From: Craspedostauros australis
Lineage: Eukaryota; Bacillariophyta; Bacillariophyceae; Mastogloiales; Achnanthaceae
Assembly: GCA_026770025.1 (NCBI GenBank)
Contig: JAMXDE010000008.1
Span: 1,860,001-1,924,000, forward strand
Reading direction: 5' to 3'
Length of the DNA: 64,000 nt
Both the position numbers and the translations under genes were made by a program. Below, piece by piece: positions 12,715 to 22,449 of this stretch; position 1 is the first letter of the stretch; the number at the start of each line of letters is the position of its first letter. The notes under the pieces were generated by a model. It was not told the origin of the DNA. It worked only from the letters and a program-made list of their open reading frames with translations, and made no database searches.

Positions 12715-13679
12715 ATGGTGGCCCACAGTAACCGACCAGCTCTGTTGTGGGCGCGCAAAGCAACAGCCTGGACCCTCGGGGCCCTGCTTGCTGTCACATC
12801 TGTCAGCGCTGGAAATCCGTTCTCATCCAACATGGTCGCATTGATGCATGAAAACTGGAGAAAGTAGGTGGTCGAGTCACCCCATGCGGTGTTTGTGAAC
12901 ATCTGTCGACAAGGATGAGGATACTGCCAACGTCTCACTCCTGAGTGGGAACAGCTGGCAAAGGCTGCCAAGGGGATCGTCAAGATCGCCTATTGGGACA
13001 CGGAGGGGGACCGCAGCCGTCCTTCACCGCGTTTGTTGGGGGAAATCCAGGGAACGCCCACTATTCGTCTCTTCAAGCCCAAGAAGAAGCAGCGCAAGCC
13101 CGAGAGCAACTCGGACAAGACCGTCGTGGACTACAACTTCGAGCGCAAGGCGAAAGACATGAAGCAGTTCATCGAGAATGAGATGACGAACTACAGCCAG
13201 CGCATCACATTTGGTCAGTCCGACCTGGACAAGGCCATTGCCAAGGCGAAGAAGTTCGGTTTGCCACTGGCCATCCTGTTCACCCACGGACGGCGCCCAT
13301 GACGAAGTTTCTTTCAACCGAGTTCCGTCGTCGCATCCTAATTGCGGAAGTGCCACCAACGAAGAACAACCAAGAGATCATGAAACAGTTCGGCATCTCA
13401 CAATCGTCCAAAGATGGGCTGCCGCTGTTGATTGTGATCCCACCGGGCGAACTTGTGGATCTTGTCAACAACAACGATGCTTTTGTCCGCTACGACGGCG
13501 CAGAATTCACAAAGCGGAAGCTCCACAGCTTCTTGTCCCAACACGCGCTGTCGTCTCCAGTTTACAACGCCAAGGAGGTTCCAATGGCAAGTGAGAGCGG
13601 CAGCGAAGATCAAGCTACAACTTCCACCGAAACTTCAACACAGCAATCTCAAGCCTCCCCCAAGCATGTCGAATTGTAG
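12715..13679 (+). pseudogene. ER thioredoxin-domain protein, candidate selenoprotein with lesions
   Basis: Frame from ATG 12715: signal peptide (hydrophobic core about residues 17-31, cleavage near A32), then a thioredoxin/PDI-like domain. After the strand HAVFVNIC (57-64) comes R-Q-G, an in-frame TGA at 12916-12918 (codon 68), then GYC and QRLTPEWEQLAK. The TGA therefore occupies the first Cys of a CGYC active site, giving U-x-x-C if read as selenocysteine. GTPTIRLF follows as the cis-Pro strand. A SECIS-like hairpin lies about 220 bases after the stop. Two other interruptions exist: TAG at 12865-12867 (codon 51, where a Glu codon differing by one base would fit), and a one-base shift between 13285 and 13298, after which the C-terminal part (TKFLSTEFRRRILIAEV, ending 13679) continues in another frame. 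Either the gene is a recently decayed selenoprotein gene or the TAG and the shift are consensus errors. Its expected role would be thiol redox or disulfide chemistry in the ER. Confidence 0.7.
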
Positions 13680-13897
13680 CCTTGAGAACATGGGATGTGG
13701 ACTGTGGAGTGGAATATTCTATTTTATTATACATTCACCGGACACATTGCCAGACCTGACTCTCCTCCACTCCACTGTATTCAACTCTACATTTGGTACA
13801 CTACTCGAAGTACACTCCTGTCGCAACACCGCGCCTTTGCTTGCTTGGCTAAGGCATGTACACATCGCCATCTGCAACTGCGGCATGGCAAACGTGA

Positions 13898-13952
13898 CGT
13901 TTCAATGACGGATCGGACGAAGTCTCGACTCACTTCGACCCTGATGGAAATG
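13898..13952 (+). promoter_or_regulatory. SECIS-like hairpin for UGA recoding
   Basis: Helix I: 13898-13903 (CGTTTC) pairs with 13947-13952 (GAAATG), six pairs with one G-U. The quartet follows: 13906-13909 (TGAC of ATGAC) faces 13942-13945 (TGAT), giving U-U, G-A, A-G and C-U, the canonical non-Watson-Crick arrangement. Helix II: 13910-13917 pairs with 13934-13941 with one A-C mismatch and one G-U. The apical loop contains the AA pair at 13920-13921, 11 bases after the ATGA, which is the usual spacing. A eukaryotic SECIS in the 3' UTR recruits SBP2 and eEFSec to decode UGA as Sec. I folded this by hand and computed no energy. Confidence 0.65.
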
Positions 13953-14340
13953 GAACCTGCAAAGTTAACACAGTTGCGAGTCCAGAGGCGAGGGGAATAG
14001 GTAGAGGTATCTAGAGAGTAGAGCACGAGCAGAGCGGTTTGCTGACGATGACATACAATGAGTGAGAGTACATGATGACCTATTCCGCAAGCGGAGGAGA
14101 GACTGCCGTCAACAAGGAAACACCTCCGACCTTTGAGATTGTTCTGTCGACTTGCTGCCGCACCAGGAGAGTATGGTGGAGCACTTTCATCGAAAGCGCT
14201 CGACGTACCCAAATGTATGTATTACACGTTGTGCGCGTATGGTACGTACTCGTACGAGGTAGTTGGTGAATGTTCTTGGCTCGGTTGGATGTGCGCGCCA
14301 CCAACTTGAATCAAATCTGTTCTCGGAACGAAAGGTGGGC
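13953..14340. other. Intergenic gap before transposon
   Basis: No gene or repeat was recognised between the SECIS-like hairpin and the CCTGG duplication that starts the transposon at 14341-14345. Confidence 0.5.
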
Positions 14341-14345
14341 CCTGG

Positions 14346-14730
14346 AACACCCAACATTTTGTCCGATTTTCACTTTTCTAGCTCGTGACTTACCTTAACG
14401 GGACTTCATACACGGCGTTGAGACAGAAAAGTGAATCAGCCGAAATCCCAAAAAGCATACTTAGGGTTACGCTATTTTACTTCGATTGTGGTTCGTTCAC
14501 GCGCATCAAGAGAGACCGGACAAAACCGGAGAAACTAGGTCAGACCGGACAGACCGGACAAAATGACCGGACAAAACGGACAGACCGGACAAAACGACCG
14601 GACAGACCGGACAGACCGGACAAAACGGCCGGACAAACCGGACAGACCGGACAAAACGACCGGACAAACCGGACAAAATGACCGGACAGACCGGACAAAA
14701 CGACCGGACAGAATGGATAGACCGGACAAA
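14346..14730 (+). repeat. Left TIR with GACCGGACAAAAC minisatellite
   Basis: The outer 140-170 bases match the right end in inverted order. From about 14518 to 14728 the sequence is an array of GACCGGACA and GACCGGACAAAAC units. The frames that read through this array are composition artefacts. Confidence 0.85.
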
Positions 14731-15105
14731 ATTAACGAACTTAGCGGACACTGTCCGTTAACAGTGTACCCAAACCAGCACTGAAGGTCGGCGCAGCGAC
14801 GTGCGATGGATCAAATGGGAGCAACATTGCGAGTGTCTGGGTTGAGTGTGGAGGACTACCTCCGGCAAGTATTTTTGGTTGATGCGATTAGTATGTGGAA
14901 AGTAGATAGCAAAAGCTGTGAAGAGTGATGCTGGTTCTTACTGTTTCGTACTCCATTCTGAGACACTCTGCTCAAGTTCAATACGCTCTGCTCAATTAAG
15001 GGTTGCCGTGCTTGGTTTCAAGACAGAAAATAAGCTTGATTTGTTGCACTTCCTGGTAGATGTGTTCTTTGAATTTGCGCTTTCCAAATTGCACATATAT
15101 ACTGG

Positions 15106-16232
15106 TCAGGTTTGCTGCAACTCTGATGGTGTCACCTCTGTTTGTTCAACTTCTTGGGTGTCTTGTTGGAGGAGCATACTTGCAGTGGACATGTTGAGCA
15201 CCAAGCCTCCACAAGAATTCATTGCTTCTCTTGGGTGTATGCATCTATCATGTTCCAATGAGGCCAATTCCACCATGGGGTGCAACTCTTTCTTGCCCAA
15301 CTGTTTCCAATGATCGCGAAGGTGAGCTTCAAACTGGCTGAGCACAACATCAACAAATTCAGCCATGTGGAAACAGCATGTGTCCCACACTTCTGCAGCA
15401 GATAACTCTTCTTCAGTCATTGGCAAGACACCATCTAGCAAGTCCTGTAGAATGATGAATTTTGCTTTGCTAGCCTTTCACTTGATACAACCCTCTCTTC
15501 TTGACATTGTGGGGATGTTTGGAGTATGCTGTGGTGTTTGTGCTATGTCTTGACCACTCCTTTCTTGTTGATTCTGTGGAACAATGATGATTTCACTCAG
15601 GATTTGGCTTCTGTGCGATTCTTCGAGCTTGGCATGATGCCTGGCTGTCTGAGTTCCTGAGAGATAAAACGAGAGAGCTTGTCCCAAACATTTGAGAAGA
15701 ACGAACTGTTGCGAAAATGCAAGCTTGTCCATCCACGGATGCAGGAGCAGCAAGAAGCATTCTTCAATTGGACTGCTTGATGTGTTGTGCCAAGAATAGA
15801 CAAAGAACAGACCGAGTTGCCAAGTACCTGCAGCAAACATAGAACACAATGACAAGACAGTGATACAACCAAAGTGAGGACAACAGAATGCAGAGAGAGA
15901 GAAAGCTCACAAATCAAACTTCATTCGTTCTTGCCCTTTCTTGTCATGATGACAGTGCCTGCCTTGAGGTAAGCAGCCACAGGAACAGCATCATCAATGT
16001 CTTGGACTTCTCTCACTATGGTGATCCACAACCATGATCCATCTATCCCACATGTGCTGCAAAATTCCACAGCACTTTGGCTATGACAGGACTTGCACTT
16101 CACATACTCTGATGTCTTCCTTGCATTGGATGACAATGATTGGAGTCCTGTGGAAAATGCCCTCAAGAATGAATATTTCTGACACAGACTTTCTATGTTG
16201 AAACTTCTTTTCTCTTGACTCAACACTTGCAC
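15106..16232 (-). pseudogene. Opposite-strand second gene of the transposon (fragments)
   Basis: Minus-strand frames 16232-15921, 15855-15478 and 15441-15106 follow each other. The first holds a C-x2-C-x8-C-x2-C cluster (in KCKSCHSQSAVEFCSTCG) typical of a zinc ribbon. The last is acidic and Glu/Leu-rich and contains ELSAAEVWDTCCFHMAEF. I could not place convincing splice sites joining them. Two-gene DNA transposons usually carry a DNA-binding accessory protein beside the transposase, and that is the inferred role. No family was recognised. Confidence 0.4.
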
Positions 16233-16739
16233 ATTGCAACAGCATCAATCTCACAACCAAGAACACAGCAATGATGTTGACAAATCCTCAAGTAGGGAAG
16301 ATCAACCATAATGCACCAAACATATTGGCAATTTCACACCTAATGGAGAGAATACCAATGACAACAAAGCCAGCAGCATTGCCACCACATCACATGAACA
16401 GAAGCCATACATACCCTCTGTACAAATGCTTGTTGCTTAACCATTGGGTGTCCTGGAACAAGGTGTTATTGCTGAACTGGTCTTTGCCCTTTGTTTCTTG
16501 ACATGACAATGGATCAAAGAAATACCATGTTCCGATCTCACTATGCATCTTGGCCGGAAACTATTTCAGGTATTTGGGATGACATGCACACAACCACTAC
16601 TTCCGCAGCAAAAATATCACAATATGACAACGCTGGAAGAGGCTTCTGAATGTTCCTTGCAGTTCTATGCTTTCTATGGGCCTATCCAAAGAATGCCAAC
16701 ATCCTTGCTGCAGCATATGGGATATGTTGATAGTATGCA

Positions 16740-17338
16740 ATATGGAATCATCTATGGTGCTGGATCAAAATGATTGCAGCAATGAAAGCTGATATGATTG
16801 TTTGGCCAAGCTCATTGAATGATCCAGAGGGAACAGCTTTCATTGTCACAGTTGATAGCACAGATTTTCATGCATGGGAGCAGAAACACTCAACACTCAA
16901 CACAGATCTGGCATGGGGCTTGAAGAAGTTCAACCACGGTGCTCTCAAATACAAGATTGCAATCACTGTGTACCACTTAAAGTGTGTTTGGATCCACAGG
17001 CTCCACCAAGGAGGTAAACATGACTTGACTATTTGTTGTGAAGGATTGTTGCATCAGATCACAGGCAAAAAAGTCATCATTGCTGATCGTGCGCACAGGA
17101 CGAGTTGTATGGAAAAGAATATGATGTGAACACCAAATGAGCTCGATGGGCCAGAACTTGAAAACTTCAAGAGCAGAGCACAGTTGCATCATGAGACCTT
17201 CAATGAGAGACTGGAGTTCTTCAGCGTTCTGGAGATCACTTTTTGCATGGCACAGAAAAGCAGAAGCATGTGTTTGAAGCCAGTTGTGTCATTGTGCAAT
17301 ACCATCAGGATGATGGAGCAGAACTCTTCGAGATTTGA
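16740..17338 (+). pseudogene. DDE transposase relic
   Basis: Readable blocks in order: FIVTVDSTDFHAWE (first Asp), LKYKIAITVYHLKCVWIHR, GGKHDLTI, KKVIIADRAHR (second Asp), NFKSRAQLHHETFNERLEFF (the E of the triad in HHETFN) and the C-terminal block FEASCVIVQYHQDDGAELF. The order and spacing match the DDE_Tnp_4-like fold also seen in the intact transposase at 57849-58878, but the two are not close. The frame is broken by a TGA at 17127-17129 and by a shift near 17252. The N-terminal part upstream of 16740 is too decayed to delimit. Confidence 0.7.
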
Positions 17339-17579
17339 TGTCATACCACAAAACATTAATAAGAACAACACACATATTGCAATAGAACCGGGCATTTGCA
17401 TTGGCATGATGCCATACTTCAGTGCGAAGCTGGCTTGTTGTCTTGTTTCGCTGATCTGTTCTTGTGGTTTGGGTTGGCTTGCGTCACTCCGTGCGAAGTA
17501 GTTTTGTCTGTTTCTTCACGATCCAAATGTCCGTTATATTCGATTAACCGTCCGTTAAATAGTTCGATAAATTCTTGAG

Positions 17580-17940
17580 TATTGTCCGGTCTGTCCGGTT
17601 GATTCGTTTGTTTTGTCCGGTCTGTCCGGTCATTTTGTCCGGTCTGTCCGGTTGATTCGTTTGTTTTGTCCGGTCTGTCCGGTTTGTCCGGTCATTTTGT
17701 CCGGTCTGTCCGGTCTGTCCGGTCATTTTGTCCGGTTTGTCCGGTCTGACCTAGTTTCTCCGCTTTTGTCCGGTCTCTGTCGTGCCTGGACCAACGACAA
17801 TTGAAGAGCAATAGCGTAACCCTATCTACGATTTTCAGGATTTCAGGCGATTCACTTTTCTGTCTCAACGCAGTGTATTAAGTCCCGGTAAATTAGGTCA
17901 CGATCTAGAAAAGTGGAAATCGGACAAAATGTTGGGTGTT
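17580..17940 (-). repeat. Right TIR with mirrored minisatellite
   Basis: The inner part (about 17583-17771) is an array of TGTCCGGTC units, the reverse complement of the left array. The outer part mirrors 14346-14480, with small differences. Confidence 0.85.
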
Positions 17941-17945
17941 CCTGG

Positions 17946-18798
17946 TGGTGGCTGCAGCCATTCCACTCCGCGAGCGTCTCGCTTCGTTTGGCCAGTAAGA
18001 CCTTCACTTGTTGTTCACGCACAACAGTTTTGGAAGTTCACCGGTTATCTATCGCCGACTGGAGGGGACGCAAATGCGTTGGGTCTGGACATGTGCATGG
18101 AGGGGACTGCATAGTGATCGGTCGTGTACTATGACTAGTTGTGCCAATTTGTTCCAACCACTTCGCACCTTCACCTTCACCTTCCTGTGGCTGTTTGCAA
18201 ATAGTCCCAGCTGCATCACAGGGAGAAGTCCAAGTAAACTCTGGAGAACATTATGAGTCATGCCATTGGCCACCTGCTTCTGTTGGGAGCGGCTCGTGCC
18301 ACGAGGATAGCCAAACAAGACCACGAACTCACAGAAAACGAACGCAGGGAGAGAGAGAGAGAGAGAGCGATCGGATGAAAAGAGGAAGCGAGCAGAAACA
18401 ACAAAACAATCACAACCACCACCTGCGGTGGACCTCAACGATAGAGACAAACAAACTCTCGGGACTTACACACATTGATGACACAAAAATCCAACGCGAT
18501 TCATTCCGCTGGCACCAGGGAGAGGACAACAGACCTGCGGGAGGACCCACAACCACACCAGTCGGCAACTGCTCCTGTCTGGAAGAGGCAGCGCGGAGGG
18601 AAAGAGACAGTGTCGCCATCATCTCACCATCCCGCCGATTACCAACGATTGGTTCAGATACACCAACATCAACAACTCTGCCGCCAGCAGATATTTGCTG
18701 TTGCATTTTATTATCCTATTCTATGCAAACCGAATTGGGTGTGTAGTTCCATACGCTGAACAGCGTTCATCTTTGCCATCACTGATTCAAACATCACG
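17946..18798. other. Intergenic region upstream of 7TM receptor
   Basis: A GA tract lies at about 18348-18368. A 201-codon plus-strand open frame at 18141-18746 reads through it and has no protein-like features. No gene is supported here. Confidence 0.5.
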
Positions 18799-21553
18799 AT
18801 GACGCGATCCGTCTCGTCACCGCCGTCTCTATCATCATCCGAAAAAAGCGCAACCGCGTGTCCACCATGCCGCTCCGCACAGAGGCTCCGTCTCTCAATA
18901 GCCTTCGCTGCGATTATCTTGGCATCATCAAGCATCGCACCGGCCAACGCAGGCTGCACCATCTGCCCAAACCCTGACGATGCCATCACGAAACCAGATT
19001 TCCCAATCGACCTGAAGACGCCATTCTCTCTCGCAACATGCGGCGACCTGCAGGCCGTGGTCGGCTACATTGACGAAAGCACTGACGATTGCCGTGGCGT
19101 CCGCACGCTGGGTGGACTCTGCGGCTGTCCCAAGATCCAAGGTGCCTGCTCTCTGTGTCCGTCGCCATCATCATTGGTGAATGCCGATCATGTGTTACAG
19201 ACGATCCCCAGCTTCCTGCAAGATGCACCCAGCGAACTGAAGCGAACGTGTGGATTGGTGGACTCGTCGCTGCAGCAATTCGAACAAACTTCTGACGAGT
19301 GCAAGTCAATCGCCCAGAGTGTTCCAGACTGTGCATGCAGCGGCGGTGGCGGTGGCGGTGGAATCGATCCGGGCGCCACGGCCGCACCAACACCGACCGG
19401 CATGCCAACGGGCGGCGGCAACAACACCGTCGTCGATGGTGATGATAGCGCTGACACGGACACAAGCAGTGATACGATCAGCACCGAGAAGTGCTTGCTG
19501 TGCTCTGGCATCGGCAAGGTGAGATTCCCGGACAAGGTCATTGAATTGGAAGGCATCGAAATACCAGCAGAGACTTGTGGCGAGCTGGAGACGTTGACCG
19601 CACTCTTGGACGTCGAAACTGAGGAATGTGGGCTCAGCCAGCTGCTATCCGGTTACTGCGGGTGTCCCATGAGACAAAACTCGTGCTCGTTGTGCCCAGG
19701 TGGGCAGAGCGTGCCATATCCAGACAAGATCCTGGAATGGATCACAAATGACGTCGTTGAAGCCTACAGCAGCGCGGGTTCGAGACAAGACTCATCCTTG
19801 GCCTACTCCAATGAGCAAGTATCCTGTGCGCTGTTTGACTCATTCTTGCAGTCCGGAGTTGACCAGGATTCCACCGTCTGCTTCGCCAATCAGCTGCGTC
19901 GGGATGCATGTGGATGCGAGCCCAACCCAAGACTGACGGCATTAGCCGCATCTCAAATCCTCTCCGGAGTGCTATCATTCTTTGTAAGTATCACTCTTGC
20001 GCAGTCGCATTGTTTGAACCGAGAGACAGGGAGAGTCTCACTCGCGTGCTAACAAATGCGCAGTTGTTGCTGTGGTAGAAGGAGTGTGCATTTGTAACGC
20101 TCATCAGTTCGTGCTGACATCGGCGCTGTCATGATTCACCCTATCAATACTCTCACGATATCTCTACTTCTATCGTCTCAATATGCAACTGCGATGTTCA
20201 CACGGGACCGTGACCATGACCGCGACCGCCATCACACTTTTCACCATCAACTCCAAACAGGGATCGTCGTTTATCATCTTCGACATTCTGCGGGATCCCA
20301 AGAAGAGAGTGAAGACTTATGGCCAGCTCATGCTTGGCATCAGTATCTTTGATTGGATCGGTTCCATCAATTACGTATTCAGCAGCTTCTTCATGCCAGA
20401 GGAACAGGATCTCTTCAATTCCAGCGGCACGGAGGCGACCTGCAAAGTGAATGGCGCAATGCTGCAGCTATCATATGCATCGCTTTGGTACAATTTCGCG
20501 TTGGCAGTCCACTTTTGGCTCATCGTCACGAAATCATGGAGCGAGGATCGGCTTCGATTGTACCGACGTTGCTGTCACGCCGTCATCATACCTTTGAGTT
20601 TGGGGCTGGCGCTTGGTGGCATCCCGTTCTATCAACCTCTATTCAACATCTGCTACGTACTCGGTCCTCCGCAAGAAAAGACCTGGTTGCCGGCCACGTT
20701 TTTGTACTTCGTGCCATGCACTATTTGCATCCTCGGTGCGACTGTGGCCACCTCAGCCACGTTTCTGTCGGTGTACAAACTCGACAGGGCTTCGCAGCGA
20801 TGGAGGCTCCAAAGCCAATCCAACTCGATGACGAATCAGGTGTTCTGGCAATCCCTTTGGTACCTGATGGCATTTTATGTCCCCTTCCCGCTTCTGTTCA
20901 GCTCCTTCTTCGTGGACATGACAGAAGCAACCTACCCACTGTTTGTCATCGTCACTCTATGCTCGCCGCTGCAAGGATTCCTCAACTTCCTCATCCATTT
21001 CCGACGATCGTTGTCATCGGGCCAATGCTTCACTTGCTCATGGTGCCAGTCAAGAGTGCAGCAGATCGTATCCCAGACATCCTCAAATCAGACGAAGCAG
21101 CAATTGGGCTCAACGTGCAACGCTATTGATGGCGTGCCCAACGCATCTCTCAGATACGGAAGTCATGGCACAGCCCAAACATCAAAAATGGGCGACTCTT
21201 GCTACCAACGTAGCTTCGATCTGCAATGCAGTGATATCTCATCATCAGCGGTTCCATCTTCGCAAGCAGAAACACAAGAGGCATGTATTCCTCCTGCTGT
21301 TGCCTCGGTTACTGCTGCTCCGGCTGCAACAGGCACCAGACTTGCGCACTGTAACTTCGCTGGGCGGGTTTTCGAATCCTACGCATCGTCGGTGTCCAGC
21401 ACAGCCCAAATAGAAGATCCAGAAGCCGCAGCAACAATCGCGCAAGCGACACCGGTGGAAACATTGCAAGAGCATTCACCCACCGTTGTTTCGCAAGCAG
21501 AACAAATGCCGAGCACATCAGCGCCAGGGCACGATGTGTTTGCAGACTCGTAG
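18799..21553 (+). CDS. 7TM receptor with Cys-rich repeat ectodomain
   Basis: Two exons, 18799-19983 and 20261-21553; the 277-bp intron is GT(AAGT)-AG at phase 0, giving 825 residues. The signal peptide is hydrophobic at about 31-48 with likely cleavage after ANA (51). The ectodomain (52 to about 378) has four related modules that start C-x2-C (CTICPNP, CSLCPSP, CLLCSGI, CSLCPGG) and end in a C-x-C (CGCP, CAC, CGCP, CGCEPN); a Gly/Thr linker separates the second and third. TM1 spans the splice junction (ILSGVLSFF joined to GSSFIIFDIL). The other six helices include GQLMLGISIFDWIGS, LWYNFALAVHFWLIV, FWQSLWYLMAFYV and PLQGFLNFLIHFRR. The cytosolic tail of about 165 residues is Ser/Gln-rich. It should sit in the plasma membrane and sense an external cue; ligand and G-protein coupling are unknown. 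I recall similar receptors from diatoms. Confidence 0.8.
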
Positions 21554-22449
21554 AGTCGTCGGAATTTCGAGAAGCAGAAGGGATGGCAAATGAACAAAAC
21601 TTCGGTAAGATGAAAACCGAAAGCGGATTGGGGTACCTGGGGGTGGGGAATTCTGCTGATCGCAGGATTGGTGCAAAACAACGACTCACATTGTCATCAT
21701 CTTGTGGCGATGGCTGATCACCGATCCATAGATCAACCAAACTCATCAGATCAGAATAGAATATAACACCATACGGTCATCAGCCACTTTGGGGTCAGCT
21801 CCGATCATACAACGTGCTCCCGTTTGTGTCTTAATTGTAGAATACAATGTATTCTAAAACATTATGAATGTCAAATGAACCACAAGCACAAGTGAGGGTG
21901 CAGAGCACCAATACTAGTACGGCAGAGTCGAATGTCTCCATTTCGCTCTTCTCGTGATCTGTTTCGGTAATGGACAGTGGAACGAAAAGATACCTTAGAT
22001 CCTGAGTCGACTCTGTCCAACCGTTGTGAATGGGATTCTTGACCGTCTTGGCCTGTCATCCAACACTAATCAGCGTGTCTCTGTTCGCTCTCGTATCTCG
22101 TTTCTCCCGCAATGACACTCCATGCCCACACTCATGCCATACCATACCATACCATACCATACCATACCATACCATACCATACCATACCATACCATACCAT
22201 ACCATACCATACCATACCATACGAAGACGAAGACGATCATTGTTGGATTGCAACAGAGCGACGAAGGAGTGCTGCCATCGTGGCGACCAGCAGTTATTGC
22301 GCTCTCCTCCTCGATGAGAACAGCCACATCTGCACATAACAAACAACTCGTCGCATCCATCCGCGCTCATCATTGCTTGACGTATCCAAATCCTGCCTTC
22401 CCGACATCGAACGCGGGCCTCCCATCATTCGTACATCATACGCAAAGAG
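21554..22449. other. Intergenic region with pentanucleotide microsatellite
   Basis: Between the receptor stop and the LAS1 start there is no gene. The notable feature is the CCATA array listed next; the frames reading through it (YHTIP repeats) are not real proteins. Confidence 0.6.
22137..22222. repeat. (CCATA)17 microsatellite
   Basis: 86 bp of perfect pentanucleotide repeat, 230 bp upstream of the LAS1 start. The perfection implies recent slippage and a polymorphic locus. Confidence 0.97.

Larger units (their letters stand above)
14346..17940. mobile_element. DNA transposon with long TIRs (decayed)
   Basis: A 3595-bp element. Both ends start AACACCCAACATTTTGTCCG (the right end on the complementary strand), and similarity runs at least about 140 bases before entering minisatellites. 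CCTGG stands immediately outside both ends (14341-14345 and 17941-17945) and is taken as the 5-bp target duplication. Inside are a DDE transposase relic on plus and a second set of frames on minus. The transposase belongs to the DDE_Tnp_4-like (PIF/Harbinger or ISL2EU-like) group by motif; a 5-bp CCTGG target is not the usual 3-bp Harbinger duplication, so the superfamily is left open. Confidence 0.8.

Noticed and set aside
12864-12913. A short intron (GTAGGT...AAG) to remove the TAG of the thioredoxin gene
   Set aside because: It would delete the HAVFVNIC strand of the fold and does not restore the frame.
14385-14784. Overlapping frames with RTKRPDRPD-type repeats
   Set aside because: Translation of the GACCGGACA minisatellite in several frames; the DNA repeat explains them.
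18141-18746. 201-codon plus frame
   Set aside because: Runs through a GA tract, shows no domain, and lacks a compositional break at its ends.
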